Source: Gnetum montanum
Taxonomy: Eukaryota; Streptophyta; Gnetopsida; Gnetales; Gnetaceae
Reading direction: 5' to 3'
Assembly: GCA_015680685.1 (NCBI GenBank)
Contig: MNCI01002682.1
Location: 898,019-944,637, forward strand
Length of the DNA: 46,619 nucleotides
The translations under genes and the position numbers were made by a program. The first letter of the stretch is position 1; each line of letters opens with the position of its first letter. Below the pieces are notes generated by a model. The model was not told the DNA's origin. It ran no database searches and saw only the letters and a list, made by a program, of their open reading frames with translations. This document shows, one piece after another, positions 1 to 12,333 of the stretch.

Positions 1-369
1 TCGTGTAACTTTCTTTCAGTAATACATTCCCGAACATTCTCTCAAAAAAAAAATAGACATCTACCACTTAGTAGCAAACAAAAATGAGAAAGTAGCTTAT
101 GCATCTAAGTTTATCTTATTTACAATAAATTTTTAAGCAATTGAATAGTTTTAATAAGAAGAATCCTTCTTTTTAAATGAGGATATATCTAACTCACCAA
201 AATCTAAGTTAATTAACTCAATGTCAAAAGGAGTCTTATTGCCCATGTCTATTAAGTTAGTTGTAACCTCACAATTTTAAGGATAGTAAGGGATTTTAAG
301 CTTGCCTATAGATTCAATTTTAATATCAACCAATTTTCCACAACACTGATAAGATTATGCTTCTTATTC

Positions 370-776
370 CAAGTAAGAAATACTTGGGATTTATTTATCC
401 ATAGAGATGACTATCTCATGGTTACAAATAAAGATATGTATCTCCTAATGTATAGGAAAAGATACAACTTCATGTTAAGATAGCCAAGGATGTTCTAGTA
501 TATTGTTAACACCAGAACACTCATGTATCATCATAAAAATGACATCAAGTTGCACAAAATTGCCTACCAGGAAAGGTAACCTAATAGAACCTATACCTAT
601 ACTCTTGTACTATTAAACAAAAAAAGGTTTTCATAGATTTCATTGAATGCTACCAAATCATGAAGACTGAGATGCTTGATAACAAACCATTTGATCATGT
701 TCAATCCAGCATCATCATTAACATGTATCACCAAAATTGAAGCTTTTAGAGATACTTTGATGGTGATGTAGAGTGG
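370..776 (-). pseudogene. Remnant of retroviral-type aspartic protease (element A)
   Basis: In the intact family this protease cleaves the Gag/Pol polyprotein during particle maturation. Reverse translation of this stretch gives PLYITIKV, then VIHVNDDAGLNM, then CSGVNNILEHPWL. These align with PMFITIRV, RVHVDDSAAANV and MPGFNLILGRSWL of the element G protease at 45270-45570. The expected D-S-A catalytic triplet reads D-D-A here. A stop falls just after HPWL and others follow, so no working protein is possible. The alignment carries on to about 370, where the region matching SSPIHQEIHLPY is still visible. Assignment is by internal comparison only. Confidence 0.72.
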
Positions 777-1663
777 AAACTAACAAATATCTCATCTCTT
801 CAAATTAGTCTTAATGTTCTCACCATGGAAGTTTAAACTGTTTGATCCATAATGATGGACTTAAGAAAATGAACATATAGCTTCTATTCAAGTAGGGATA
901 TGACTTAGGACCAAAATTCTCTTAAGAACATCATATAATATAGCATGATGTTATTTAGATCTTTCCATGAGATTATCCAAGGATAAGTTAGTGCCTTTAG
1001 AATGGACAATGGCGGTCATCTTTTATAAGACCTTATTGTCCATAGGCTAAGATTCTTGTAGATTAAGTGCTACCATAATTGGTTGTATAAGATTAGAAGA
1101 AAGTGAAAGATTGATTAAGGAAGCAATATTTTATTGTTCCTAGAAGGGAACCTTCTTTATTGTCATATAAGGTTGCTTTAATGCATTAGTAGTCTTTACC
1201 TTCTACTTAGTTGAATGTGATTCATTGGTCTATTTACTATAGGTGAGGATTTTCATGTGAGATGAAGGAAAATAAGATGTTTGAGCTATAGTGGATGTAG
1301 GAGTTTTTAAAGTTTTATTATGAGATAAAGTAGGATGAGAAGTGGATGAATGTATAGACTGAGTAAGAGTAGTATGATAAGAGTTTGTAGCATAAATGTC
1401 ATATGGATGTGGAGAGAAATGCTTTGGTTTGGATGGTGTGGTGGTGTAGTTAGACTAGCAAAGGCTTCTAAGACTATAGTGATGACTACATAGGCTATTT
1501 GTAATCAAATCTATGGATAACATAAGGCTCTTTAGGTGGAGACTTATGAGCTTTATATTCAAACTTAAAAGATGAAATCATGTCTCTAGCTCCCAAGGAA
1601 TTTTGGAATACTTTAAGCTTCTAGTTATCTAGATGCATAGTAGATGGGTCACTCTCCACCACA

Positions 1664-3608
1664 ATCTTACCCTTATCAATAAGATCCTAGATGTCATTCT
1701 TGAGATTCCTACAATTATCTATGTCATGTCCAACAATCTCATGATAATAGTAGTATTTTTAGTAGTTATACTACTTAAGCACCTCAAGGTAACCTTCTTG
1801 TATTTGAGAAGGATACATAGCTATTAGTTAAATGCGATGGTAGCATGCTGTTGCTTGATCAAAGACCTATTTCCTCTTAAGGTGGTCATCCCTAAGAAGG
1901 TTATTTAGAAGTAGAAAGTACCTCAAAGGTATCTTGATGTACTAATCTCTACTCCTTTAAGTTTTGCAAGGTTAAGTGGAAGAGAAAGTAGTTTAGGGAG
2001 TGTTGTTTTGTCCCTTAGAGAATGAGGAAAAACCTACAAAAGTTAGTGTTCCTTTCTCTTATTTAGCAACCTTGTTAACCTTATTATAGACTAACATGAA
2101 TTCCTGATTATTCCACTGAATAGATATTTTTTCAATGTACTTAATTGCAAGGAAAGCATCATTAAGAGAGTGATACATAGGGCAAGCCATTCTTTTTTGA
2201 ATGTAATCAATCACTATAACTTCAAAGATGTCTTACAAATAACATTCCTCAAAATGATAAGGTAGTTTTGTTGATGCCACTGTCAATCAAGAAAAGAATT
2301 TATTGCTATGCTCATTCATAGCTTGTTTGATGTCAACAAAAGACATCACATTGGTACTTTGAGGTACATTAAAGTTGAAACATTCAATGAAGACTACAAG
2401 TAGTTGCTCCGTAGAGGTAATAGATCCATATGCTATGGACCTATACCATTCAAAATATTTTTGAAAAAGATAATTTGAGAAACATTTCAACACAATATGT
2501 GGATTAAGAGTGAGAAGCATGCATTCATTTCTGAATGTAACCACATGATTCATGGGGTCTCCCATTTCACTATTGTACTCAAAAAAAGTAGGTAGTGAAA
2601 CTCCCTTAGGTAGGATTGGCAAAGGAATTATAGGGCCGATGGGATCACTTAAGATTTTATCTAAGGAAATAAGAGAATTTTCTTATAAGCTAAGCACTTT
2701 TGCAATTTTATCTTCATTGTTTTGAAGATGAAGCATCATGCCATTGAGTAATACAAGTAGCTGTAGATCTATTTCAAGTGAATTGATGGTAGATGAAACC
2801 ATAGTAGTAGGTGAAGAGGTTAATGGAAGACATACATAGAAAATGGGTCCAAAGGTTGTAGGAGTGGATATAGCCAAAGAGACTAGATTGAATGGGTATA
2901 CAAGAGAGAAGAATACAATAGTAGGTTGGCAAATGCTCAATAGTTGTGAAGCAACATTAGAAAATGAAAAAGGCTAGAATTTAGATATAGTAGGTTTTGG
3001 TTGAGGAGTAGAGTGGGTAATTCCAAAGGATGGAATAGAGGATTGTAAAATGGAACATGGATTACAAACATTATTAGGTGGAAATAGCTAGTATGGTGAG
3101 ACGAAAGTTGTAGGAAGACTAAATAGTTCAGTAGTAAGTGGAATAGATCCAGGTGCAATACTTTGAAAAACTGAGATGTTGATATTAGAGATGTGATGAG
3201 ATAAATAGTCGCTTTTCTAAGGCTTCATTATTGATTAATCTTCATCTTCATCTATCAAATGGATATCCAACCTAGAGGCAACACTTTCTATACTTGCTCT
3301 AAGAGTGATATGCAGACCAACAAGATGTTTTTCAATGTAGCTTCTTCGATCTGTAGGTGAACATGTTCTTGCATCTTCTCTTGCTAAATGATGATTTCTA
3401 CTATATTCTTAGTTTCCTCATCATCTAGTTTAATTGGATGATCTAGATTGGAAATAAAAGGTGGTAGCTCATTAGCATGCTCATACTCTGTCATGAGCTT
3501 AAACATGTCAAGTGTTAGAATATAGACTAGCTTCCATTTGCCATAAACTATTTTGTAGTCCTTTAATCTTAATTCACTTGAGTACCGTTGATCTCTCCTC
3601 AACTTCAT
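1664..3608 (-). pseudogene. Degenerate gag (Tat type, element A)
   Basis: Gag would form the particle shell and bind RNA. The best segment, 2287-2622, keeps the retrotransposon gag domain: LPTFFEYNSEMGDPMNHVVT matches LPHFTKYNGEGDPNTHLAT of element G gag, followed by a matching FEWYRSIAYGSI block. Upstream pieces at 2683-2940 and 3384-3608 match the hydrophilic N-terminal half weakly. At 1664-1760 a motif YYYHEIVGHDIDNC..LKNDI..LIDKGK is present, the C-terminal signature common in Tat gags (element G: CDYHQMCGHDTDYC). Numerous stops and frameshifts break the gene. Confidence 0.75.
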
Positions 3609-4000
3609 TACTTTCTATATTTTGACAAAGCTTGAAGCAAATGATGATGTCATTATGACAACTATGAAAATGTTGTGATTTCATACAGTTGTTACCAATT
3701 TGTTAGATTGTCTCTAAAACCAAGCTCATACTTAAAACAAAAGATGATAGGCTTTAGTTTTAAAGAGAACATTGAAATCATAGAGAAATAACATGATGTT
3801 AATGTTTTAATGTAGCACATCAATGAGAGTTAGATAGTAAGAAAAGGCTACAAATGACATTATAGTCATAAATAGAATGATGTAACATCAATGTATCAAT
3901 GTGACACATCAATAGCACTTAGAAATTAAAATAAAAACATTAAAATCATGTGAAGCTAAAACCAAGAGTGAATCCTAAAAATAAAATTTAGTTTTGTGTA

Positions 4001-4019
4001 GGTCCTTCTTCTAGCTCTA
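4001..4019 (-). other. Primer-binding-site remnant (element A)
   Basis: The minus strand reads TAGAGCTAGAAGAAGGACC, a decayed match to TGGCGCTAGAAGGAGGGCC, which follows the LTR of element G at 41844-41862. It sits between the inferred LTR end (4026) and gag, as a primer site should. Which tRNA would pair is not settled. Confidence 0.6.
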
Positions 4020-4025
4020 GAAAGA

Positions 4026-4679
4026 TGTTGCAGTAGCAAACATCATAATAACAAAATCTAACACAACCTAATCATCCTCAAATTAAAAGGGGACTTGTAG
4101 GTCATGGGAAAAATTCAAAAATATGAGCTGAACATTTTTGCCAAATGTTATAAAATTGAAAGCAAGAGGTAAAGTTTATGCATGGAATAGCCAATAAAGA
4201 ACAAGTAGAGAAACATGTATAATGTAGAGCAAAATGGCACAAATTGCTAAATAGTGTGAGAAAGACAAAAGAGGATATATGTAGTAGGAAAAAGAAAAAA
4301 ATGTGTACAATGAGATAGATCTAGAGAAAGAAAACCCCAAAAGGTAAATGCTAGAAATAGATCTAAAGTGAATATAGATGAAACCCAAAAATAGAAAACT
4401 TAAAAAAGTGAAAATCCAAATTCCAAAGAAAATAATAAAAGGAACCTGCTAAGAGATATTTCAAAATGTGTACTAGGGATCAGACATGTCTAATGAAAAA
4501 CTATGTTACCTTGTTCTTTCTTTGATGCATGAACCTAATGTAGATCTATCATGAACAATAGAAAATCCAATAGTTGATGAAGCTGAAGGAAGGATCAGAT
4601 CATTGCATTGACATGATTTTGAACGATTTCTTAATGTATGAGGGGACAACAACATGAAGGGGATATAATACATCAACAA

Positions 4680-4727
<48 letters not shown>

Positions 4728-5500
4728 TGATAGTTATTATGTAGAGAGATATTATCTTTGGAAAGAGATCTCCAAATAACTAATTGTAAAGAATGCTAAC
4801 TACACTAAGTAGTAGAAACATCTACAAATACTACATAAATCTCTAGGAGCTCAATGAAGCAAAAATAACTAATGGTAAAAGATTCCAACAAATCCATTTT
4901 CATTTACAAGTATCCTTCTATTTATATGCTAAAAATATCTTGTAGATCATGTAGACTTGATGTAGTGGGGTCCATAGAATCTTTTGGAAGATTCTAGAAG
5001 CTTCTGGATAGGAGAATCAACATATAGAAATAAAAGATGATGTTAGACATTGAATGAAACCTCAAAGCTAGATGTTGAGGAGATGATATGGTGCAAAAGT
5101 GGATTTGACATCAGACATTCAAAGTAAATTTGATGCTAAGCATCAAAATTTGGAGACAGAATCAACATTGAAGCTAATGTTTGATGTTGAAAATAGAAGA
5201 AGAGTTGAAATGATGCTACCCATAACTTGAAATATCATTTCTTGCAAGTTGGAAATAGAATTCTAGAAGCTACACTTCAAATGATACAAGACATTGAGTT
5301 CGCACTACCAAAGATGGCCTTAAGTACTAAAAAGTCATAGAATATATCAAAGTCTCTCACTTATGCAAAGGAAGTCAAAGTGGATACAACACATAGCATT
5401 TATAGAATTTCTTCTTTATCCATGCATAACGCCAACTCTTCTTGATGGAATTTTTGAAAGATTAAAACCTAATGTTCCAATACCAAGATGATAGGTCACA
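4026..5500 (-). repeat. Probable 5' LTR of element A (outer edge uncertain)
   Basis: The inner edge is set by the primer-site remnant: on the minus strand the LTR would end ...CTGCAACA, six bases before the primer site, as in element G (...CGTTACA). A TATA-like CATATAAATAG (minus, 4918-4928) lies about 890 bp from that edge, compared with about 820 bp in the LTR of G. The outer edge near 5500 is a length estimate from the 1.5 kb LTR of G. I could not find a convincing TG terminus. Confidence 0.42.
4683..4724. repeat. (AG)n microsatellite
   Basis: About 21 uninterrupted AG units, within the inferred LTR of element A. Confidence 0.97.
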
Positions 5501-5872
5501 ACTATGAACCCATAAGAGCTATGCATACATTCTTACATACAACTCTTAAACCCTTCCATGTTAATGTTGATGAAGAAGTATGCTCTATATATGAATTGAT
5601 AAACTTTTAATTTTCTTCAAAATCTTCAATTTCTAATAGATCAAAAATCATGGTTTGGAATTGTAAGATACTGTGAGTTGTGCTATTATAACATAAGTTG
5701 TGGTGAAGATAGCATGACTAGACCAAAAGTCATGTTTTAGAAAACTTACAAATTTTAGGATTCTAAAGCATTCCAAAATTGTATCATGAGTCATGAAAGA
5801 TTTTTCTTATTTAATGTGTTCACCATGAGGTAATCATAATTCATACTTAAATATTTTGATTTTTGATCGAAG
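5501..5872. other. AT-rich stretch with no recognised feature
   Basis: No coding signal found. It probably contains the unidentified outer edge of the element A LTR and part of the spacer upstream of ORF3 of element B. The last bases, TTGATCGAAG, align with TTGATTGCAG before the ORF3 ATG of element D, so homology to that spacer starts before 5873. Confidence 0.5.
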
Positions 5873-8652
5873 ATAGCATAAAAAAGGAGAGCACTAGTAG
5901 GGGGACCTTCCTAGCTAAGGGAAAATTTGCCACAAGGAGGAAGGGGCCAAAAATAGCCATAGCAACCCCAAGAGGAGGAAGTCAAAGAAAATCATGAAAC
6001 ATGACCTCTTCAAGAGGATCCTAAAGTAAAATATATTTGGCATATTTCCACTATTGAAACCAGCTAGTCGAGGTAAGATAAGGTGCTAAAGCCAAGATCC
6101 AATTTGGAGGTCACATTAACGAAGGCTTCCTTGAAAATATCTAAACCAAGGAGGTCCAAAGTTCAACTTTTCAAGAACTTAACTTTGGATCATTCTTGGA
6201 AGTGGCACTTGAAGAAGTCTGCACACAATTGTAGGGGTCTCCTATGTGGCCCATTCTCTCCTCCAATGGAGAATGGTATATGAATGAGACTTACCTATTT
6301 TAGAACAACCAATAGGGAGATGCATCCATTAAAAGCAAAGATATCATCATCTCCTACTCGATTGAGGCCATTACAAAGGCCCTTAGCTTTCTCAATAAAG
6401 GGGAAACTTTGGTAGAGATATGTACCTAGGTAGACCTTGAAGCTAAGAAAGAGTGGATTCAACATTTCTATGGGATGGATTGCAAGGAGTACGATGCACT
6501 TACCAAGGTGGAGTATGCATATTTCAAAATCACAGCCTATTATCTAAATCCAACAGTGAGGCCCAACAAGGTCAGAGTGTGCTCTACCCATGCATGTATC
6601 TCTCTAAGTTGTAAATTCTTTGTTAACCTTACTGAGCTCATCTATCAAGAGATAGAGAAGTAGTTTAAAGGGAATGATCAAGGAAGGAAGACACTCCCCT
6701 TTCCACACCTCATTTGAAAAATCTATAAGAGAAAAGGCATATCACGTTATCAAATGACATACTCTACCATGCTCTTGCCACATCTTGGTAGGAAGTGATG
6801 ATAGACCAAGTAGCTACAAAGTTGCAAGAAGAGGAGTGGCCACCACCACCACCTATGTAAGAGGCCACATCAGAAGTACATATAGCTATAGAGAGGCTCG
6901 AAAAACTCCATGAGTAATAGCTATAGCAACATTAGGGTTCAATAGGTGGTGAGGAGCCATCGATTTACCATCCAACATTGAGCCATCTAAATAAGGTCAC
7001 TAAGACCATTAGCTCATTGGAGGAAACCATCGGATTATTCTCAACATAGCAAATGCAGGTTCTTGCAAAAAAAAAAATCCTAGCACCAAAGAAGTTATGC
7101 TGTTCATCCTTGAACAAAAATTTCCTAAGATATTTAGGAATGTTGTGACTTTCTTAGTGCACTTGGAGGAAGGTGAGCAATCAACTTTCCTAGTGATGCA
7201 AGACTATGGACAAGAAACAATAGTGGGAATGGTGGCCAATAGAGTGGCCAAGGCCCTAAATTCTCCTATAGTAATAGTACTAAACATTGCTACCATGGTA
7301 GATGTTCAAACATCTAAGAAGCAAGAAGTCATTGGTTGAGCGAAGCCCAACATGAGGAGCTATTGGAAAGAGTGGTGGGAACCAAGTAATCACTTCTAGA
7401 GATCTTTGATCTCTCAGATGAAGTTACAGTAACCTAGTTAAAGCTACTAGAGACTAAGGGCAAACTAATCATTACCAATGTCCAGCTATAGACAACCACC
7501 ACTAAAAATCAATGGTTGGCTATCAAAGTTATAGAGTTACAAGCCCATCTCTCCAATCCCATCATTTTTAACCTAAACCTTACTCAAGAGGAAGCTTTCT
7601 AGAAGCTCTAATAATGAACCAAAGAGGTTAAGAATGAAAAGGAGACCATGGTATTTGACCCCTCCTTATTAGAAGCCTTCATATTCCACACTAATAAGGA
7701 TCTGGCTTAAGTCCACAAAGAAAGCTTGGTCCTCACCAAGGACATTCACCACCTCCATAATGTCAACCAAAAAAAAAATCAAATGGTTTAACTCACTTGA
7801 TAATAGTAGGAGTGGCTAGCCAAGGTGAACCTTGATTTGAGAAGGCTGGGAGAAAAAAATCAAAATCTCTCGATGGAGGAAGCCTAAGCACTTCAGTAGA
7901 AAATGGTCACTAAGGTAGTAGCCACCTAGAAAAATGAGGCCTTGTAAATTTAATAAGTTAAAAAAATATTACATGGGCCAGGTTGGGCTCCTCAAGCATA
8001 TGAATGAGAAGGAGATAAATTTATCCAATATGACAATGAATGGGGCCCTTGAGCAACTTCAACAAAGGAGTGATGTATGGCAACTAATCTTTAATGGATT
8101 AAACAAATCCAATAAGGCTAAAATCCATCTAAATAAGTTTCATATCAAAGAGATGACTAAATATATAGAGCTTTCCAACCTTCCAATACACAAGCTTGAC
8201 TATGCTGACTATAGGAAGGCTAAGAACAGAGTTGGAGAAATAGATGGTTAGTTCTTACCTCTTATACAATGTAGAATTAAATCACTAAAAAGAGAAAAAG
8301 AAATAGTTAAAGATAGCCAACGTGGAGCTTGAAGTTCTGAAAATTCAATTTACTTATCAACGATCAATTACTAAGAGCCTAGCCAAAAGAATGAATGACC
8401 ACCACAAGTTGCAGAACCTTATAAAGATGTTGGACATCGAATGAAAACAATTCATAGCATGGTTTGTCACTAACAAGGAGTTATTCTTAACAATTTTGTG
8501 CCTATGGGATATCCTAATACCAACCCACATTGATGAAGCCATGTGGATCGCATACAATCCACAAAGAAAGGAAGAGAACATGAAAGCATTATTATATGCT
8601 TTCAAACTTCCACGAAAAGTAGCAACAACAACAAGACAACCTCAATTGCCTC
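5873..8652 (+). pseudogene. ORF3 pseudogene of element B, first part
   Basis: This is the gene downstream of pol in the Athila-like family of this window. The start corresponds to the ORF3 ATG of element D at 19109 but reads ATA here. The best pieces are 6475-6663 (MDCKEYDALTKVEY, then ITAYYLNPTVRPNKV), aligning with VDRKEFDTLTTLER and IASYHLTPMVRPSKI of D, and 7934-8251 (MTKYIELSNL), aligning with MTEYMELTNL of D. The segment around 6080-6250 aligns with the N-terminal LEVTLTQA..LNFGSF region of D. The frame is broken many times. The copia element at 8653-13541 splits the gene near its 3' end. Function is unknown; see ORF3 of D and F. Confidence 0.72.
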
Positions 8653-9697
8653 TGTTGATCTTTTGTTATGTCAAAACCTAAAAGAAAATAAAAAATGAAG
8701 ATTTTATGTATGTAATTATAATTTTTCATGACCATGAACAATAAGTTCACATGGAAATCTAAAACTTCAAGAAACAAGATCTATGTTGAGATGTCAAAAT
8801 GAAGATTACATGGACAAGATGAGAGCATGCATGAAAATGGAGTCTATAAGCTGAATAAAGATGTTTCAAAGACTACAAAGATGTTAAATTGACAAGGAAA
8901 TGTCTCAAACTCCAAAGTAAAAAATTAAAGTAAACATCTATGAAAAATAGTAGTTGTTTATCTTTGAAGATAAACATTTACAAGCAAACATCTAATTTTC
9001 CAGGTAGACATCTCTCCTACATAAGGGGTTATCTTAGATAAATGTCTATACTAGCTATTACACAAATTCTAAGGAGTTTTTAGAAACTTCGGGTGATAAG
9101 ACAATGTGAAAATCTTAGGAATTGTGCAAGTATTGTTCATAGATAGATTCATCATTGGCTCTATAACCGAATTTATCTTTGCTCTTCATTGTATCATCAA
9201 TTGTATGTTTTGATCATAATAAGCTTTAGGTACAAGGATCTGTAAATTTCATTACACTCTTTCCTTATTTCTTTCTTTTCTTTCTTGTAGCCCTATAGGG
9301 TTGATCTACTTCTTATAAGAAGACGTCTTTGTTGAGCTTGTTGGGATCATGTGGGATTAAGTGATTTTGCAACATCAAAACACTCCAGTGCAAAGTCCAA
9401 TTTTGTAAAAGTTGTGGGATCCTCTAAATCATATTTTAACCTTGTTGGAACCTTATAGGATTGAGTGGTTTCATGATGATGAAACACTTTGAAGAAAAGC
9501 TCAAGGCTTGTACAAGGTGTGGTGCCCTTCAAATCAATTTTTTAAGAAACAAAATATACAGTTGTGCATGGATTCTACCCTTTGAGTGTGAATGTACCCA
9601 AGTTGGGAAACAATGTAAAATTTGTGTTTATTTCTAGTGGCTTCATCATTCAAATTGGGAAACTTATTCAATCCGCCTTCTAATTTCTTGATCTGCA
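8653..9697 (+). repeat. 5' LTR of element C
   Basis: Starts TGTTGATCTTTTG and ends ATCTGCA. It aligns along its length with 12626-13541; both contain TTATGTATGTAAT and ATGTATGTAATGA-type blocks near the start and the CAAATTGGGAAACTTATTCAA / AATTTAGGAACTTATTCAA region near the end. Many substitutions and a length difference (1045 against 916 bp) indicate an old insertion. Confidence 0.8.
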
Positions 9698-9710
9698 AGT
9701 GGTAAACCTT
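9698..9710 (+). other. Candidate primer-binding site (element C)
   Basis: AGTGGTAAACCTT directly follows the 5' LTR. Only TGGTA agrees with the initiator tRNA-Met site (TGGTATCAGAGC) usual in plant copia elements, so this rests mainly on position. Confidence 0.35.
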
Positions 9711-9750
9711 AATACTCTCAAGTTTATGTTTCAAGTCTCAATAGTGAACA

Positions 9751-11318
9751 ATGGAGGGGATGTTCCACACAAATCCATCAATGTTTGATGGATTTGACTT
9801 TGCATATTAGAAGGTAAGGATGCAAGGATTCTTTGAGTTTATGGAATTCAAAGTATGGGAGTCAATCTTGAAGGCTACACACCATCCATTAATAGTGCCT
9901 CAAAAGAACTCAAGCCACAAAACAAATGGACTACTGAAGAAAAAGATAAGTTCATCTATGATTCTAAAGAAAAAAATTATTTATACTATGCATTGAATAA
10001 ATCAAAATTTAATAGAATAGTAGTCTTTCATTTAATCAAAATTTAAAATATGGAAAACCTTAGAGGCTACCTATGAGGGCACAACTATAGTTAAACAATC
10101 AAAACTATTAGGATTGCAAAGAAAATATAATAAGCTTAGAATGAAGGAAGGAGAAAAGATTAAGGATATCTTCTCTAGGAAAATGATCTTGTCATGGAAA
10201 TTACAGGAACAGGCAAGGACTTGCTTGAAAGTGATGTAATTATAAAAATGATTAGAATTAATAGCCTGAGTTTAGACCCAAGGTCACTATTATGGAAGAA
10301 TTCAAAGACTTTTTGGTGCTTAAATTTGAGGAGCTTCAAAGTGCTCTGATTGCTTATGAGATGAATCTCATAAGTGAAGGAGCAATAAAGTAAAAGCCTA
10401 TTACCCTCAAATCAACATAAAAAGAAAAGGAGCCAGTTGAACAAGAAACAAATAATGAAGAAAAAATAGCTCTTCTATCAAGAAGAGTTTAAAGACTTCC
10501 TGCAAGGAAATGAAGAAGCTTTAATCAACTAGGCCCCAATCAATATAAAGGTAAAAATTTTACTAATTCAAATTTTGATGCATTTTCCATAGAATGTTGG
10601 ATTTGTGGTGGAAGAGGTCATGTGGCCTCTAAATGTCCAAGCATTGGCAAGTTGTAATGGAGGGATAAAAATGAAGCTGATTAAAAAAAGACAAACTTCT
10701 ACATTAGCTAAAATTATGAAGAACAAAGTGAGGAAGAAGTAGATAATACTACAAAGAATTCACATCTCATCTACATGGCTCTCATGAATGATGACAACTA
10801 CATAACCAAAGATGATGATCAAGTGATTGAAATTGATGAGGAAAGATATGATCTTTTATGCAATGAACTATTATCCTTCTAAAATCTTTGTATAAAGCTA
10901 AAGAAGGCTATGAAAGAAAATAATCAAGATTTATCTCTACTTAATGCAAAATATTTACACCTCTTACAAGAAAGCTTAGACCTAAGGGTTGGGAACAAAA
11001 AAGTAACATTCTCTAGTGAGTATATGGAAAAAGAACTAGCAGATACCAAACTTCTAAATGAAAGACTAAAGGAAAAGAATCCCTTCACATCGTTATAGGA
11101 CAAGAAAGAAGTCCACATAATAAAAGTGGGCTAGGATGCTACCAAAAATAAGAAGCATATACACAAAATGCATCCAAACAAGAGACTACTCCAAGGATTG
11201 AAGATACAACAAGTAATACTTCCAAACAAAGAGAAACTTCAAGGTTTGATCACTTTAATCATATAAAAAGATTAAATGTTATTATTGTAAAATATTTAGG
11301 CATAAGGAATGGGATTGA
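9751..11318 (+). pseudogene. Copia-type gag pseudogene with CCHC zinc knuckles (element C)
   Basis: The likely start is ATG 9751, which opens a frame reading MFDGFDFAY, stop (TAG for an expected Trp), KVRMQGFFEFMEFKVWESIL, as in the N-terminal domain of plant copia Gag. After a frameshift, 9855-10046 gives GYTPSINSASKE..KWTTEEKDKF. The UBN2-like block IWKTLEATYEGT..VKQSKL..MKEGEKIKDIFSR follows. A complete knuckle, CWICGGRGHVASKC (C-x2-C-x4-H-x4-C), lies at 10595-10636. A second one at 11277-11318 has its last Cys codon replaced by TGA. In a live element this protein would package the RNA. Multiple stops and frameshifts make the copy inactive. Confidence 0.8.
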
Positions 11319-12333
11319 AATTTTAAATATTACCACATGAGCACCTGGTCATATCATAAGACTCCTTGGTCTTACCCAAATGCACCTATAAAGAAATTTT
11401 TCCCAGACAAGAAGAAATAGAGGAGTTTGTTGATCTATCAAAGAGGTGTTCCCATTCTCGATATACCTTTACTTAAAGGAAAGAGGAACCTTTGTAAATA
11501 TTCAAAGAAATAGAGCTCCAACCATGCTAAAGTTGAAAAACCTAACACCAAGCCTCAGAAGTTAAGGAAGAAGTGACCTAAATCACCTCCTCAAGCCTCC
11601 CCTTAGTTGACAAGGTCCAAATCAGTTAGCAGCTAGATAAGATCCACTTTCAAAAAGTTGCTTAAGCCTTGTGATCATACTATTAGGATGATTGATAAGA
11701 ACCTCTCTTACCTTCGTAAGAGAATGGATGCATCTAGAGTACCTCTTCCTTCAAATTCATAGCAGTTCAAGAAGATCATCACTTCTTCCATTTTAGATAA
11801 TGATGAGGACTATCTAGCTCCAACTAGACACTTAGTTGCTGCTGGGCCATCCTAGGCATATGACTTGAGAAGTGCAATTGATTTTAAGGAGCTTGAGGCA
11901 CCATCCACTCATGTTGAAGAGGAGACCTCTAATCCTATGCAACATGGACCCAATTATCACACTCATGATGATGCTTCATAGATATTTGAGTAGCAGGTTA
12001 TGAAGAGCATCTTTGGATGTCTTCTTAGTGAAGACCAAATGATCCAATCACATATCAGAGGAAGGGCACTTCCTCATTTTCTTAGTAGTCTCCACCTACT
12101 TTATAATAGTTTCAAGTGAAGCTACATCCTTGAAGCACTCTTACAAATGTTCCATCGTTAGATGATGATGATGAGCAGCACATCTCCAACATAAGCACCA
12201 GTAGTGATGATGGTAAAAAGGAGACATATAAGCCTTCTCATGTAGCAACTACTTCTGATGATGAGTCTAATGATGCTACTGAGGTTAGTGCTTAGGTTCC
12301 TTTGGTGGTTCCTCCTTTTGGATGATGTCCTAA
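11319..12333 (+). pseudogene. Unknown hydrophilic reading frame after gag (element C)
   Basis: From about 11568 to 12160 one frame reads as protein apart from nine stops, seven of them TAG in positions where CAG would restore Gln. Recognisable stretches include KKLLKPCDHTIRMIDKNLSY, RKRMDASRVPLPSN, ILDNDEDYLAPTRHLVAAG and MKSIFGCLLSEDQMIQSHI. After a frameshift near 12160 an acidic, Ser-rich tail (SSDDGKKETYKPSHVATTSD) runs to a stop around 12333. It does not resemble protease, integrase, RT or RNase H. It could be a C-terminal extension of Gag or a separate accessory protein. I do not recognise it. Confidence 0.5.

Larger units (their letters stand above)
1..4025 (-). mobile_element. Element A: decayed Tat-type Ty3/gypsy element, internal region
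   Basis: Read on the minus strand, this stretch gives in order a primer-binding-site remnant, gag, a Tat-type gag C-terminal motif and an aspartic protease, the same order as in the younger element at 40328-46619. Alignment by eye to that element is clear at gag (2287-2622), the GHD motif (1664-1760) and the protease (370-776), with many stops and frameshifts between. The 3' part lies beyond position 1, so pol cannot be judged. It is an old, inactive copy. Confidence 0.8.

Noticed and set aside
1633-1827. Plus-strand open frame of 64 codons
   Set aside because: The minus strand here carries the Tat gag GHD motif, so this is a shadow.
5465-5500. A sequence reading TTGGTATTGGAAC on the minus strand, like an initiator tRNA-Met primer site
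   Set aside because: No LTR edge or gag of a copia element is found beside it, and the match is short.
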